Both the position numbers and the translations under genes were made by a program. From the NCBI GenBank assembly GCA_017744365.1, contig JAGIBL010000002.1, positions 682,001 to 746,000 on the forward strand: 64,000 nucleotides of DNA, read 5' to 3'. Source of the DNA: Nocardioidaceae bacterium. Lineage in GTDB: Bacteria; Actinomycetota; Actinomycetes; Propionibacteriales; Nocardioidaceae. The notes below the pieces were generated by a model that worked only from the letters and a program-made list of their open reading frames with translations, was not told the DNA's origin and did no database searches. Shown one piece after another: positions 1 to 8,605 of this stretch (position 1 is its first letter; each line of letters starts with the position of its first letter).

Positions 1-503
1 TCGCCGCCGAGGAGCAGCACGTTGACCCGCTTGCGGTGCCCCCACGGGTTGCTCTTGGTGGCCTTCGGGGTGGTCGCGCTGTCGGTCTCGTGGAAGATCG
101 TGCGCAGCAGGTCGCGCTGCACCAGCGCGTACTGGGCGCCCATCGCCATCGGCGCGGTGACCGCGGCGCAGAGCAGGAAGACGGCGGCGCCGCCGACCAG
201 CTGGATCGCCCGCGGGGCGGTCCGGGACCGGTTGCGGGCGTAGGTCCGGCAGATCAGCCCGACCCAGAGCAGCCAGACCACGCCGAGGCCGACGACGATC
301 CACAGCAGCGTGTCCGCGCTCAGCGCCGCGTCCACCACCTGGCTCGACGCGGTCCGCCGTACGACGAGGCCCGCGACCGCGAGCAGCACCCCCGGCAGCA
401 GTGTCGCGAGCAGGGCACGGCGCAGCGCCCGACCGATCAGGTCAGGGCGTGGCGCACGGTGGCGACCGCGGTGCAGCGGCGCCGGGTCGGAGCCCCAGGA
501 CAC
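1..503 (-). CDS. LytR-CpsA-Psr (LCP) family protein, N-terminal part, cut by window edge
   Basis: The GTG start at 503 is the first possible start after an in-frame TGA that is also the stop of the upstream acyl-CoA ligase. The visible 167 residues have a basic N-terminus, three hydrophobic segments and then RVNVLLLGG, the sequence that opens the extracellular LCP domain in actinobacterial proteins. LCP enzymes attach polyprenyl-linked glycopolymers to peptidoglycan on the outer face of the membrane. The catalytic domain lies beyond base 1, so active-site residues cannot be checked. The call rests on the membrane layout and the short motif. Confidence 0.72.
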   Translation of the reverse strand, partial: MSWGSDPAPLHRGRHRAPRPDLIGRALRRALLATLLPGVLLAVAGLVVRRTASSQVVDAALSADTLLWIVVGLGVVWLLWVGLICRTYARNRSRTAPRAIQLVGGAAVFLLCAAVTAPMAMGAQYALVQRDLLRTIFHETDSATTPKATKSNPWGHRKRVNVLLLGG

Positions 504-536
504 CCCGGAAGGGTAAGCGGTGCCGTCAAGTCGAGG

Positions 537-2087
537 TCAGTCGACCAGCTCGCGCTTGAGGATCTTGCCGGTCGCCGTCATGGGCAGGGAGTCCACGAAC
601 GCGACGATCCGCGGGTACTTGTAGGAGGCCATCTGGTCCTTGCCCCAGGCGACCAGCTCCTCCTCGGTGACCGAGGCGCCCTCGCGCAGGATCACGAATG
701 CCTTGACCTCCTCGCCGTGGGACTCGTGCGGGACCCCGACCACGGCCGCCAGCGAGACGTCGGGGTGGGTCATCAGGACCTCCTCGATCTCCCGCGGGTA
801 CACGTTGTAGCCGCCGCGGATGATCATGTCCTTGGACCGGTCGACGATGTAGTAGAAGCCGTCCTCGTCGCGGCGGGCCAGGTCGCCGGTGCGGAACCAG
901 CCGTCCTTCATCACCTCGGCGGTGGCCTCGGGCCGGTTCAGGTAGCCCTTCATGATGAGGTGCCCGCGGATGGCGATCTCGCCGATCTGGTCGGCGCCCT
1001 CGACCGTGTTCCAGTCGTCGTCGATCAGCTTGACCTCGACGCCCCAGATCGGCACCCCGATCGACCCCGGCCGCGGCTCCTTGTCCGGGTCGGAGAAGGT
1101 GGCCACCGGGCTGGTCTCGGAAAGCCCGTAGCCCTCGAGCACCTGGACGCCCAGCCGGGCCTGCACCTCCTTGATGATCTCCACCGGCAGGGCCGCACCG
1201 CCGGAGACGCCGACCCGGAGGTTGCTCGCGATCCGGTCCACGTCGACGTCCTCCGTCAGCGCGCCGAGCAGGCCCCACCACATCGTCGGCACGCCGGCGA
1301 AGAAGGTCACGTCCTCCTTCTGCAGCAGGCCGATCGCGGCCTGGGCGTCGAAGCGCGGCAGCAGCACCAGGGTCGCGCCCATCGAGAAGCCCGCGTTCAT
1401 CTGCACCGTCGAGCCGAACGAGTGGAACAGCGGCAGCGTGAGCAGGTGCACGTCGGTGCCCGGGGTCGAGCCGAACAGCCGGTTGCAGGTCAGCGCGTTG
1501 AGCACCAGGTTCGAGTGGCTCAGCTCGGCGCCCTTGGGCTGGCCGGTGGTGCCGGAGGTGTAGAGGATCACCGCGGTGTCGGTCTCGGCGCCGAGGACCG
1601 CCTCGAAGACCGGCGACTTCCCGGCCAGCGCCTCGGTCAGCGTGCGGGCGCCCTCGACCGGGGACGGCGCGCTCGGGTCGGCGGTGATGAGGATGAGCTC
1701 GGGCCTGCTCTTCGCGCCGTCGACGCCGGCCTTGCCCTCGGTGCCCATCGGCAGCTCCGGGGTGCCCTCGAAGCAGAAGTAGACCTTCGCGTCGGCGTCG
1801 TCGAGGTAGTAGGTGACCTCGCGGCCCTTGTTGAGCACGTTCATCGGCACCACGACGGCACCGGCCTTGAGGATCCCGTAGTAGACGATCGGGAAGTACG
1901 GCAGGTTCGGGCAGGTCAGCGCGACCCGGTCACCGGGCTGCACGCCGAGCTCGACGAGCAGGTTCGCCACCTGGTTCGCGGCGCCGTTGACCTGGGCGTA
2001 GGTCAGCCGTACGTCGCCGAGCACCAGGGCGTCGCGCGCGGGGTACTTGCGAGCGCTGTCCTCGAGGAAGATCGAGAGGTTGAACAC
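537..2087 (-). CDS. Long-chain fatty acid-CoA ligase (FadD-like, AMP-forming)
   Basis: This 516-residue member of the ANL adenylating superfamily should activate a fatty or related carboxylic acid to its acyl-CoA through an acyl-adenylate. The P-loop-like motif YTSGTTGQPKG is at about residues 176-186. GYGLSETSP follows in mid-protein, then TGDL and the hinge region around DRSKDMIIRGG, and the C-terminal catalytic lysine motif TGKILKREL ends the protein. Length is normal for the family. It starts at ATG and lies 33 bases before the LCP gene on the same strand. Substrate chain length cannot be read from sequence. Confidence 0.93.
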   Translation of the reverse strand: MFNLSIFLEDSARKYPARDALVLGDVRLTYAQVNGAANQVANLLVELGVQPGDRVALTCPNLPYFPIVYYGILKAGAVVVPMNVLNKGREVTYYLDDADAKVYFCFEGTPELPMGTEGKAGVDGAKSRPELILITADPSAPSPVEGARTLTEALAGKSPVFEAVLGAETDTAVILYTSGTTGQPKGAELSHSNLVLNALTCNRLFGSTPGTDVHLLTLPLFHSFGSTVQMNAGFSMGATLVLLPRFDAQAAIGLLQKEDVTFFAGVPTMWWGLLGALTEDVDVDRIASNLRVGVSGGAALPVEIIKEVQARLGVQVLEGYGLSETSPVATFSDPDKEPRPGSIGVPIWGVEVKLIDDDWNTVEGADQIGEIAIRGHLIMKGYLNRPEATAEVMKDGWFRTGDLARRDEDGFYYIVDRSKDMIIRGGYNVYPREIEEVLMTHPDVSLAAVVGVPHESHGEEVKAFVILREGASVTEEELVAWGKDQMASYKYPRIVAFVDSLPMTATGKILKRELVD

Positions 2088-2129
2088 GGGTGGGCCTCCT
2101 GCTCGTACGACGTGGCGTTGCTGCAGAAC

Positions 2130-2543
2130 CTACTGGCCGGTCACGTTCCGCGACAGCAGCCGGGCAGCTCGTCTCAGGTCGCTCGACACCGCGTACGGCG
2201 CCAGCCGGGTCAGCAGGGGGCCGACCGGGCCCCACCCGGTCACCCGGGCCTGCGCCGTGACCCGGCACCCGCCCGGCCGCAGCGCGAAGAGCAGGGTCAG
2301 CTCGGCACGCACCGAGCGCCACCGGCCGCGCTCGGTCCACTGCACCGGCGGCGTGAGCACGGTCGTCTCCATCGCCGGCCGGAAGCCCGGCACGGTCACG
2401 TCCACCCAGTGCTGGCCCACGCCCGGAGTGGGCGGGGAGATCCGCTCGACGCGCCGCAGCGAGGACTGCCAGCGCGGCCGGTTCCGCGGGTCGGTGAGGA
2501 ACGCGAAGGCGACCTCCGCGGGGACGTCGAAGTCGACGCTCAG
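2130..2543 (-). CDS. SRPBCC (START/polyketide-cyclase-like) family protein, probable CTG start
   Basis: This 137-residue protein has the layout of the SRPBCC fold: an N-terminal strand ([18 protein letters not shown]), a W-containing strand, a PG loop and a C-terminal helix ending in LLSRNVTGQ. Such proteins bind hydrophobic ligands, and many are annotated only as SRPBCC. No ATG, GTG or TTG exists in this frame near the N-terminus. A CTG at 2543 overlaps the purC stop (CTGA) and has GGGGAGAGG just upstream, so I chose it. It is translationally coupled to purC. Function is unknown. Confidence 0.7.
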   Translation of the reverse strand: MSVDFDVPAEVAFAFLTDPRNRPRWQSSLRRVERISPPTPGVGQHWVDVTVPGFRPAMETTVLTPPVQWTERGRWRSVRAELTLLFALRPGGCRVTAQARVTGWGPVGPLLTRLAPYAVSSDLRRAARLLSRNVTGQ

Positions 2544-3433
2544 AACCTCTCCCCGGTGAGCAGCTCGAAGGCCTCGACGTAGCGGGCGCGGGTGTGCGCG
2601 ACGACGGCCTCGGGCAGCGCGGGCGGCCGCTCCCCCGACGTACGGTCCCAGCCGGACTCGGGCGAGAGCAGCCAGTTGCGCACGATCTGCTTGTCGTACG
2701 ACGGCTGCGCGCGACCGGGCACCCAGTCGTCGGCCGGCCAGAAGCGCGAGGAGTCGGGGGTGAGCACCTCGTCGGCGAGGACGATCTGCCCGCCCGCACG
2801 GGTGCCGAACTCGAACTTGGTGTCGGCCAGGATGATGCCGCGCTCGCGGGCGATCTCCTCGGCCCGGCCGTAGATCCGCAGGGTCAGGTCGCGCAGCGCG
2901 GCGGCGCTCTCCTCGCCGACCTCGGTGGCGACGGCGTCGTACGAGACGTTCTCGTCGTGGTCCCCGACGGCCGCCTTGGTGGCGGGGGTGAAGATCGGCT
3001 CGGGCAGCCGGCTGCCGTCGACCAGGCCCGCGGGCAGGGCGATCCCGCAGACCTCGCCTCCTGCGTCGTAGTCGAGCAGCCCGGACCCGGTCAGGTAGCC
3101 GCGGGCGACGCACTCGACCGGGAACATCGCGAGCTCCTCGCAGAGCACCGCGCGGCCCTTCACCTCGGCGGGGACGTCGGTGGAGACGACGTGGTTCGGC
3201 ACCAGGTCGGCGAGCTGGTCGAACCACCACAGCGACATCCGGGTCAGGATCGCGCCCTTGTCCGGGATGGTGCTGTCCAGCACGTAGTCGAAGGCCGAGA
3301 TCCGGTCGCTGGCCACCATCAGCAGCCGGCCGGCGTGCTCACCCTCGGTGACCCGGTACAGGTCACGCACCTTGCCGGAGTGCAGGTGCTCGGTGCCGGG
3401 GATGGCCGGGGCGTCGGGGATGTTCAGCTCCAC
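2540..3433 (-). CDS. purC: Phosphoribosylaminoimidazole-succinocarboxamide (SAICAR) synthase
   Basis: PurC joins CAIR and aspartate using ATP in de novo purine synthesis. The 297-residue product has the family N-terminus [10 protein letters not shown], then [15 protein letters not shown], the [13 protein letters not shown] segment and DTKFEFG, all typical of SAICAR synthases. I chose the GTG at 3433 (VELNIPD) because an upstream in-frame ATG would run into the neighbouring transporter gene and add a tail unlike the family. The stop overlaps the start of the downstream SRPBCC gene. purB, purD and purA lie within 14 kb on the same strand but not in one operon. Confidence 0.95.
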   Translation of the reverse strand: MELNIPDAPAIPGTEHLHSGKVRDLYRVTEGEHAGRLLMVASDRISAFDYVLDSTIPDKGAILTRMSLWWFDQLADLVPNHVVSTDVPAEVKGRAVLCEELAMFPVECVARGYLTGSGLLDYDAGGEVCGIALPAGLVDGSRLPEPIFTPATKAAVGDHDENVSYDAVATEVGEESAAALRDLTLRIYGRAEEIARERGIILADTKFEFGTRAGGQIVLADEVLTPDSSRFWPADDWVPGRAQPSYDKQIVRNWLLSPESGWDRTSGERPPALPEAVVAHTRARYVEAFELLTGERF

Positions 3434-3443
3434 GGGCCTGACC

Positions 3444-4733
3444 CTATGCCCCGGAGAGCTCCTGCCAGAGGTCGGGATCGTCGGCACGCAGCCGCGCCCG
3501 GGCCTGGCGCCGGTACCGCACGATCTGCACCAGGCCGAGTCCCCACAGCACGTACTGGAAGCTCATCGCCCAGCGGAACGCGCTCGCGGTGTAGTCGCCG
3601 CCGGACGGGGTGCGCCAGTCCAGGATCAGCCCGACCGCCACGACCAGGACCAGGCTCGCGTAGAAGCCGCCCTGGTTGATGATCCCGGTGGCGCTGGCCA
3701 GCCGCTCGGGCGGGTTCGAGGTGCGGCCGAGGTCGAAGCCGATCACCGAGGCCGGTCCGCCCACCCCGGAGACCAGCACCAGCAGGACCAGCAGCGGCAG
3801 CGGCGCGTCACCGGGCCAGGCCAGCACGACCGTCCAGACCGTGACGATGGCGAGCACCACCCCGAGCACGAGCGTCGAGCGGTGCCAGGGCCGGATCGCG
3901 GTGCGCCAGCCGAGCACCGGCCCGGCCGCCATGATCGCCAGCACCATCACGCTGAGCAGCACGCCGGCTGCCTGCTCGCTGAGGCCCTCGCCCTTGACCA
4001 GGAACGGGAAGCCCCAGAGCAGGCTGAGCACGGTCGCGCTGAACTGGGTGGTGAAGTGCATCCAGAAGCCGAGGCGGGTGCCCGGGTGCGCCCACGAGGC
4101 GGCCAGGCTGGCGCGCATCCGGCGCGAATCCATCGCCGGGCCGCGCAGGCTCCGGCTGGCCGGGGCGTCGTGGACCACGAGCAGCAGGGCGACGGTGAGG
4201 ACGACCCCGAGCGAGGCCGCAACCAGGTAGGAGCGGGTCCAGCCCAGGTGGCCCAGCGCCCAGGTCATCGGGACCGCGGCGGCGATCGAGCCGAGCTGGC
4301 CGAGGACGCCGGTGAGCTGGATCATCACCGGCACCCGTCGTCCGGAGAACCAGGCGTTGACCAGCCGCAGCACGCAGATGAAGGTCAGCGCGTCGCCGAT
4401 GCCGACCCCGACGCGGGCCAGCAGCGCGGCCGGGTAGCTCTGCGCGAACGCGAACCCGGTCTGCGCGACGGTGAGGGTGACCGCGCCGGCGGTGAGCACC
4501 GCGCGCGGCCCGAACCGGTCGACGAGCAGGCCGACCGGGATCTGCATGCCGGCGTAGACGAGCAGCTGCAGCGTGGTGAAGATGGCCAGCTGGGCGGCGC
4601 CGATCCCGAACCGGTCGGTCGCGGCCAGGCCGGCGACCGCGAGCGAGGAGCGGTGGAAGACGGCCAGCACGTAGACCAGCAGCGCCACGACCCAGACCGC
4701 CATCGCGTTCGGCGACCGGGTCTCGTGCTGCAC
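3444..4733 (-). CDS. MFS transporter
   Basis: This 429-residue integral membrane protein has about 12 hydrophobic segments and the MFS loop motif [10 protein letters not shown] after the second helix. The N-terminal [20 protein letters not shown] resembles a group of actinobacterial MFS permeases of unknown substrate. I chose GTG 4733, which adds ten residues before an internal ATG at 4703. Further upstream the frame is only antisense to the divergent DUF421 gene. It ends 10 bases before the purC start and is probably co-transcribed with purC. Confidence 0.85.
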   Translation of the reverse strand: MQHETRSPNAMAVWVVALLVYVLAVFHRSSLAVAGLAATDRFGIGAAQLAIFTTLQLLVYAGMQIPVGLLVDRFGPRAVLTAGAVTLTVAQTGFAFAQSYPAALLARVGVGIGDALTFICVLRLVNAWFSGRRVPVMIQLTGVLGQLGSIAAAVPMTWALGHLGWTRSYLVAASLGVVLTVALLLVVHDAPASRSLRGPAMDSRRMRASLAASWAHPGTRLGFWMHFTTQFSATVLSLLWGFPFLVKGEGLSEQAAGVLLSVMVLAIMAAGPVLGWRTAIRPWHRSTLVLGVVLAIVTVWTVVLAWPGDAPLPLLVLLVLVSGVGGPASVIGFDLGRTSNPPERLASATGIINQGGFYASLVLVVAVGLILDWRTPSGGDYTASAFRWAMSFQYVLWGLGLVQIVRYRRQARARLRADDPDLWQELSGA

Positions 4734-4794
4734 CGGAACATCGTCCCAGCGTGTCGGGCGCGACCCGTTGCCGGGTGGTGGCCCAGCGAGGACC

Positions 4795-5358
4795 ATGACC
4801 GCCATGTGGAACGACCTGATGCATCTCGACGTGTCCGTGCTGGAGAAGGTGATCCGCACGGTCGCGGTGTACCTGGCGCTGGCGGTGCTGCTCCGGCTGG
4901 CCGGGAAGCGCGACCTGGCCCAGCTCAACTCGTTCGACCTCGTGGTGATGCTGCTGCTGAGCAACGTCGTCCAGAACGCGATCATCGGCCCGGACAACAG
5001 CCTGCTGGGCGGGCTGATCGGCGCGGTGGTGCTGCTGCTCGCCAACGGCGCCATCGAACGGGTGGTGCGCGCCGACGACCGGGTCGCGCGTGCGCTGGAG
5101 GGCACCTCCACCGTGCTCGCCCGCGACGGCGCCTGGGACGAGGAGGCGCTGCGCCGCGAGGGGCTGCGCAAGGGCGACGTCGAGGCCGCGCTGCGCCGGC
5201 AGAACGCCAACAGCGTCGCGGACGTGGAGTCGGTCAGCATCGAGCCCGGTGGCGCGATCGTGACCACGATGCGCCCGGAGCAGCAAGGCGCCACCCGCGA
5301 GGACATCCAGCGCCTGGAACGGAAGCTGGACGCGCTCCTCGCGGGTGGCCGTTCCTAG
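4795..5358 (+). CDS. DUF421 (YetF-like) membrane protein
   Basis: This 187-residue protein has two to three N-terminal membrane helices followed by a small soluble domain, the layout of DUF421/YetF proteins. AGKRDLAQLNSFDLVVMLLLSN is the family hallmark, and the C-terminal part has a predicted helical tail. YetF-like proteins are mostly uncharacterised. The start at ATG 4795 has GCGAGG seven bases upstream; a second ATG follows at 4804. It is divergent from the MFS gene and its stop lies four bases from the stop of the next, convergent gene. Confidence 0.88.
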   Translation: MTAMWNDLMHLDVSVLEKVIRTVAVYLALAVLLRLAGKRDLAQLNSFDLVVMLLLSNVVQNAIIGPDNSLLGGLIGAVVLLLANGAIERVVRADDRVARALEGTSTVLARDGAWDEEALRREGLRKGDVEAALRRQNANSVADVESVSIEPGGAIVTTMRPEQQGATREDIQRLERKLDALLAGGRS

Positions 5359-5362
5359 CGAG

Positions 5363-6586
5363 CTAGGGGCAGACCAGCGGGATCGGCACGATCCCGCAGA
5401 CCACCGGGATGATCCCGCCGCCTGTGACCGCGTCGAGCAGGTCGGTGACGGTGCTGACCAGGTTGGTCAGGGTGGTCAGGTCGAGCCCGGTCGGCAGCTC
5501 GAAGGCGCCGCCGTCCAAGGTGCCGAGCTGCGCCATCACCTGGGCGATCACCGCGCCGAGCAGGGCCGTCCCGGCGGTCCCGCCGAGCACCTGGGTGATC
5601 TCCCCGGCCGAGAACGCACCGCCGAGCAGGTTGGTCAGCGTGCCGGCGTCGAGTCCGCCGCCGTTGACCGCACCCAGGATCGCGGTGAGCGTCGCCGGGT
5701 CGAGGCCGTCGGAGAGGCCGGGAACCAGACCGTCGAGCAGGTCGGTGAGCTGGCCGAGGTCGAGCGCCGAGCCGCCGCCGAGCGCGGTGGTGACCAGGCC
5801 CAGCAGCTGGCCGAGCTGGGCCGCGTCGAGTCCGCCGAGCAGGCCGGAGAGGGTCTCCAGCACGTCGCCCGGGTCGAAGCCGCCGGGGATCGGCAGCCCG
5901 CCGAGGCCGGTGAGCTGGCCGAGCAGGTGCTCGGCGAGGTCGGAGAGCAGCTCCGGGCCCGCCGCCCCGCCGAGCAGGGCGGTGAGGTCGGCCGGGCTGA
6001 AGGCGCCGCCGAGGATGGTGGCCGCGTTGGCCAGGCTCAGGCCGCTGCCGGCGACCGCGTTGAACCCGGTCAGCAGGGCGCTCAGCTGCGCCGGGGAGAG
6101 ATCGTCGGCCAGGCCCGGCAGGAACCGCTCGAGCAGCCCGGTCAGCTGGCCGAGGTCGATCACGCCGAGGTCGAGGCCGTCGGCCAGCGCGAGCAGGGCC
6201 AGCGTGCGGCCGGTGCCGTTGGCGCGGGTGGCGGAGCTCGGGGCCGAGCAGGCGTACCCCATCCGGGCGCCCCGGCTCTTGGTCGCCTTGACGCGCGCCT
6301 GGTAGCGCACGGTCGCGACCCGCAGCGCCTTCTTCGCCTTGCGGACCTTCGCGGGCCGGTGCTGGTGCCTGGCCTTCTTCAGGGCCTTGCGGGCCTTCGC
6401 GACGGCCTTGCCGGCCGCGGTCTGCTGCGAGCGCGCGGTCGCGTACGCCGTACGGGCTGCCTGGCACTCCGCGGAGACCGAGCCCGCCGATGCCGAGGAG
6501 ACGATCGCCGGCGCGATGCCAAGGGCGGCGGTCGCGACCGCGACGGCGATGCCGGAGCGGAGCAGGTGACTGAGTCGTCGATGCAT
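5363..6586 (-). CDS. Secreted protein with internally duplicated leucine/glycine-rich domain
   Basis: I do not recognise a family. The 407-residue protein starts at ATG 6586 with GGAAGGA upstream and has a signal peptide (about residues 1-34, ending SSASA). Residues 41-113 form a lysine/alanine-rich helical stretch bracketed by Cys41 and Cys113. Two copies of an about 80-residue repeat follow (about 144-224 and 277-354), sharing DLGQLT, PGL, LGGAF and LLG. The C-terminus ends in a short hydrophobic segment with Cys397 and Cys406. There is no LPXTG-type sorting signal. A surface or secreted structural role is a guess. Confidence 0.75.
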   Translation of the reverse strand: MHRRLSHLLRSGIAVAVATAALGIAPAIVSSASAGSVSAECQAARTAYATARSQQTAAGKAVAKARKALKKARHQHRPAKVRKAKKALRVATVRYQARVKATKSRGARMGYACSAPSSATRANGTGRTLALLALADGLDLGVIDLGQLTGLLERFLPGLADDLSPAQLSALLTGFNAVAGSGLSLANAATILGGAFSPADLTALLGGAAGPELLSDLAEHLLGQLTGLGGLPIPGGFDPGDVLETLSGLLGGLDAAQLGQLLGLVTTALGGGSALDLGQLTDLLDGLVPGLSDGLDPATLTAILGAVNGGGLDAGTLTNLLGGAFSAGEITQVLGGTAGTALLGAVIAQVMAQLGTLDGGAFELPTGLDLTTLTNLVSTVTDLLDAVTGGGIIPVVCGIVPIPLVCP

Positions 6587-6709
6587 GGGGATTCCTTCCC
6601 GGGAGGCACTCGTCCTTGAGTGCACGTGACCCGGTCAAGATCGGCGGGCAGCGGCCGGACCTGAGAGGTCGGTTTCGTACGACGGGTGCGGATCTGGCAG
6701 CGTGGGCGC

Positions 6710-7321
6710 ATGGCCGAGTCCCCCGAAGCCCTGTACGCACGGATCCTCGACGCCGTCGGCCCGGACGGCCGGCTGCCGCTGTCCTCCGGCACCACCTGGG
6801 ACATCTTCCCGTGGGAGGTCGCCGACGGCGCCCTGGCCACCAAGACGCTGCTCGGCCCGGTCGAGGCCGAGGAGCCGCGGCACGGCGAGGACGGCACCGG
6901 CTGCGACGTCTGCGAGGGCCGCAACACCGAGCGGCGGATCTGGGAGAACGACGCCTGGACCGTCTCGGCCCTGGAGCGCTCCGGCCTGCTGATCCTGATG
7001 CTGGAGCCGCGCGAGCACCTCGACTACACCGACCTCGACGACGCCCAGGCCGCCGACCTGGGCCGGATCAGCGTCTGGCTGACCCGGATCATGAGCAACC
7101 TGGAGCACGTCGGCCGGGTGCACGTGATGCGGATCGGCGACGGCGCCGCGCACCTGCACCTGTGGCACATCGCCCGGCCGGAGCGGTTCCCCCAGCTGCG
7201 TGGGTCGTTCGTGGTCGAGTGGGACGACGTGCTCCCCGCGGTCCCCGAGGAGATCTGGCGCGCCGACCTGGCCCACGTCGCGAAGCGGCTGGCCCAGCAC
7301 GACGGCCGCGCGCTGGTCTAG
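6710..7321 (+). CDS. HIT-like protein with CxxC motif
   Basis: This 203-residue protein has a GCDVCEGRN zinc-type CxxC at about residues 65-68, as in GalT/HIT-superfamily proteins. Its C-terminal half reads VMRIGDGAAHLHLWHIARP, a variant of the HIT triad (H-x-H-x-x-H). HIT proteins are nucleotide hydrolases or transferases; the substrate here is unknown. The ATG at 6710 follows a noncoding stretch, and an upstream in-frame ATG at 6686 is less likely. Its TAG stop shares the four bases CTAG with the stop of the opposing small gene. Confidence 0.8.
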   Translation: MAESPEALYARILDAVGPDGRLPLSSGTTWDIFPWEVADGALATKTLLGPVEAEEPRHGEDGTGCDVCEGRNTERRIWENDAWTVSALERSGLLILMLEPREHLDYTDLDDAQAADLGRISVWLTRIMSNLEHVGRVHVMRIGDGAAHLHLWHIARPERFPQLRGSFVVEWDDVLPAVPEEIWRADLAHVAKRLAQHDGRALV

Positions 7322-7488
7322 GAGAGCCACTCCTCGGCCTCGGCGGGCGTGAGCACGACCTGGCCGACCCGCTCGCCCCCGTCGCAGCGGCACAGCCCGA
7401 CGACGACGCCGTCCGGGGTCTCGCTCTCGACCTGGGTGGTGCCCCCGAACGCCACCCAGCGGCGCAGCTCGTCGAGGGGGTCGGTCAC
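7318..7488 (-). CDS. Small hypothetical protein (56 aa), CxC motif
   Basis: The GTG-initiated reading frame encodes 56 residues starting MTDPLDELRRW, with a central GLCRCDGGER and ending EAEEWLS. The acidic, compact composition, G/C-rich third positions and exact abutment of the HIT-like gene (shared CTAG stop) argue that it is real. Similar small proteins occur in related actinobacteria from memory, but the family has no known role. It lies directly upstream of, and convergent to, its partners, ending at 7318. Confidence 0.6.
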   Translation of the reverse strand: MTDPLDELRRWVAFGGTTQVESETPDGVVVGLCRCDGGERVGQVVLTPAEAEEWLS

Positions 7489-7498
7489 GCCGCCATTG

Positions 7499-8605
7499 TC
7501 AGCGACGCTCGTTGCTCCAGTCCACGAACCCGGTGGGGTCGTGCCGCCCGAAGGTCCCGTGCTCGAACAGCCCGTGCCCGACCTGCCCGTCGCAGGTCGC
7601 CCGGCCGCAGTGGTCGATGACCCCGAACGGCACCCGTCCGGCGACGTCGGGGGCGTTGAGGTCGTAGGTCACCCGCTCGGTGAAGGCGGGGCCCTTCCAC
7701 TGCCCGTGGGTCCAGTCCGGGTCGCCGCCGTACCCGCCACCGACGTGCAGCACCACGTTGGTGCGGGTCTCGACCTCGATCACCACCGGCTTGCCCTCGG
7801 CGCCGGTCCCGGTGATCCGCGCGCGCGTCGGGTGCCGGGTGCCGGGCAGGTAGTCGATCTCGACCTGCGGCCAGCCGAGCTGCTCGACCCGGCCGTCGTT
7901 CCAGATCCGGGTCGCGTCGTTGAGGGTGCGGAAGCCGTCGTGACGCTCCTGGATGATCACCACCACCGAGAAGTCGTCGAAGCGCAGCGGCACGTACAGC
8001 CACCAGAAGCCCTCCATCGGCGGGTCCTGCGGCCGGCCCGCGGGCTCGGCCTCGCCGACCGGGCGGATCCCCCAGGACCGGTCCCGGCTGCCCATCCACG
8101 ACGCCGGGTCCACTTCTGTCTCCTCGCCGTCGACGAGCAGGGTGCCGCTCCACGAGCCGAGCTGGGCGAAGCGCTGCGCGTCCAGGGTCGGCCGGACGTC
8201 GCTGGCGAGCATCAGGTGCGGCAGCTCCTGGACCACCGGCCCGGAGCCCTCCCAGGTCAGGTCCATGCCGATGCCGTCGGTCTCCTCGAGCACCAGCCGG
8301 ATCTTCTGCAGCGGCTCGACGACCTCGAGCCGGTAGGCACCGACGCGCTGGTCGAGGCGGTTGCCGTCGATCTCGTCGGAGAGGTGCACCGCGGTCTGGG
8401 TGTCCCCCCGTCGTACGACGACGTAGGCGTCCTTGACCCCGAGGTTGGGGTAGTAGCCGAGCCCGGTGACGAGCATGTGCTCGCCCGAGGCGGTGTCCAT
8501 CGCGTTGAAGTAGCAGCGGTCGTAGAAGTTGCGGTCGCTGCTGGCCACCCGGGTGACGGGCAGCGGCGCCTGGTGGATCGGGTACTCGTCCAGCGGGCCG
8601 ATCAT
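7499..8605 (-). CDS. Lipocalin-like (CrtC/AttH-type) protein of unknown function
   Basis: This 368-residue soluble protein has two beta-rich halves: an N-terminal half with SSDRNFYDRCYFNAMD and a C-terminal half with SWMGSRDRSWGIRP and a tryptophan-rich FWWLYVPL. The SRDRSWGIR element recalls the CrtC/AttH lipocalin-like fold, in which a substrate sits in a hydrophobic barrel. I cannot assign a reaction. It overlaps the phosphotransferase stop by four bases (ATGA), so both are made from one transcript. In actinobacteria such pairs often lie near lipid or steroid genes, which is context and not proof. Confidence 0.65.
   Translation of the reverse strand: MIGPLDEYPIHQAPLPVTRVASSDRNFYDRCYFNAMDTASGEHMLVTGLGYYPNLGVKDAYVVVRRGDTQTAVHLSDEIDGNRLDQRVGAYRLEVVEPLQKIRLVLEETDGIGMDLTWEGSGPVVQELPHLMLASDVRPTLDAQRFAQLGSWSGTLLVDGEETEVDPASWMGSRDRSWGIRPVGEAEPAGRPQDPPMEGFWWLYVPLRFDDFSVVVIIQERHDGFRTLNDATRIWNDGRVEQLGWPQVEIDYLPGTRHPTRARITGTGAEGKPVVIEVETRTNVVLHVGGGYGGDPDWTHGQWKGPAFTERVTYDLNAPDVAGRVPFGVIDHCGRATCDGQVGHGLFEHGTFGRHDPTGFVDWSNERR

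Noticed and set aside
36-2582. 848-residue open frame on the plus strand
   Set aside because: It is antisense to the acyl-CoA ligase and other minus-strand genes. Long open frames opposite genes are common at this GC level, and its sequence is Arg/His/Gly/Asp-rich and not protein-like.
6606-6623. Small hairpin GCACTC/GAGTGC upstream of the secreted-protein gene
   Set aside because: A 6-bp stem without a T-tract in a promoter region is expected by chance. I list it only as noticed.
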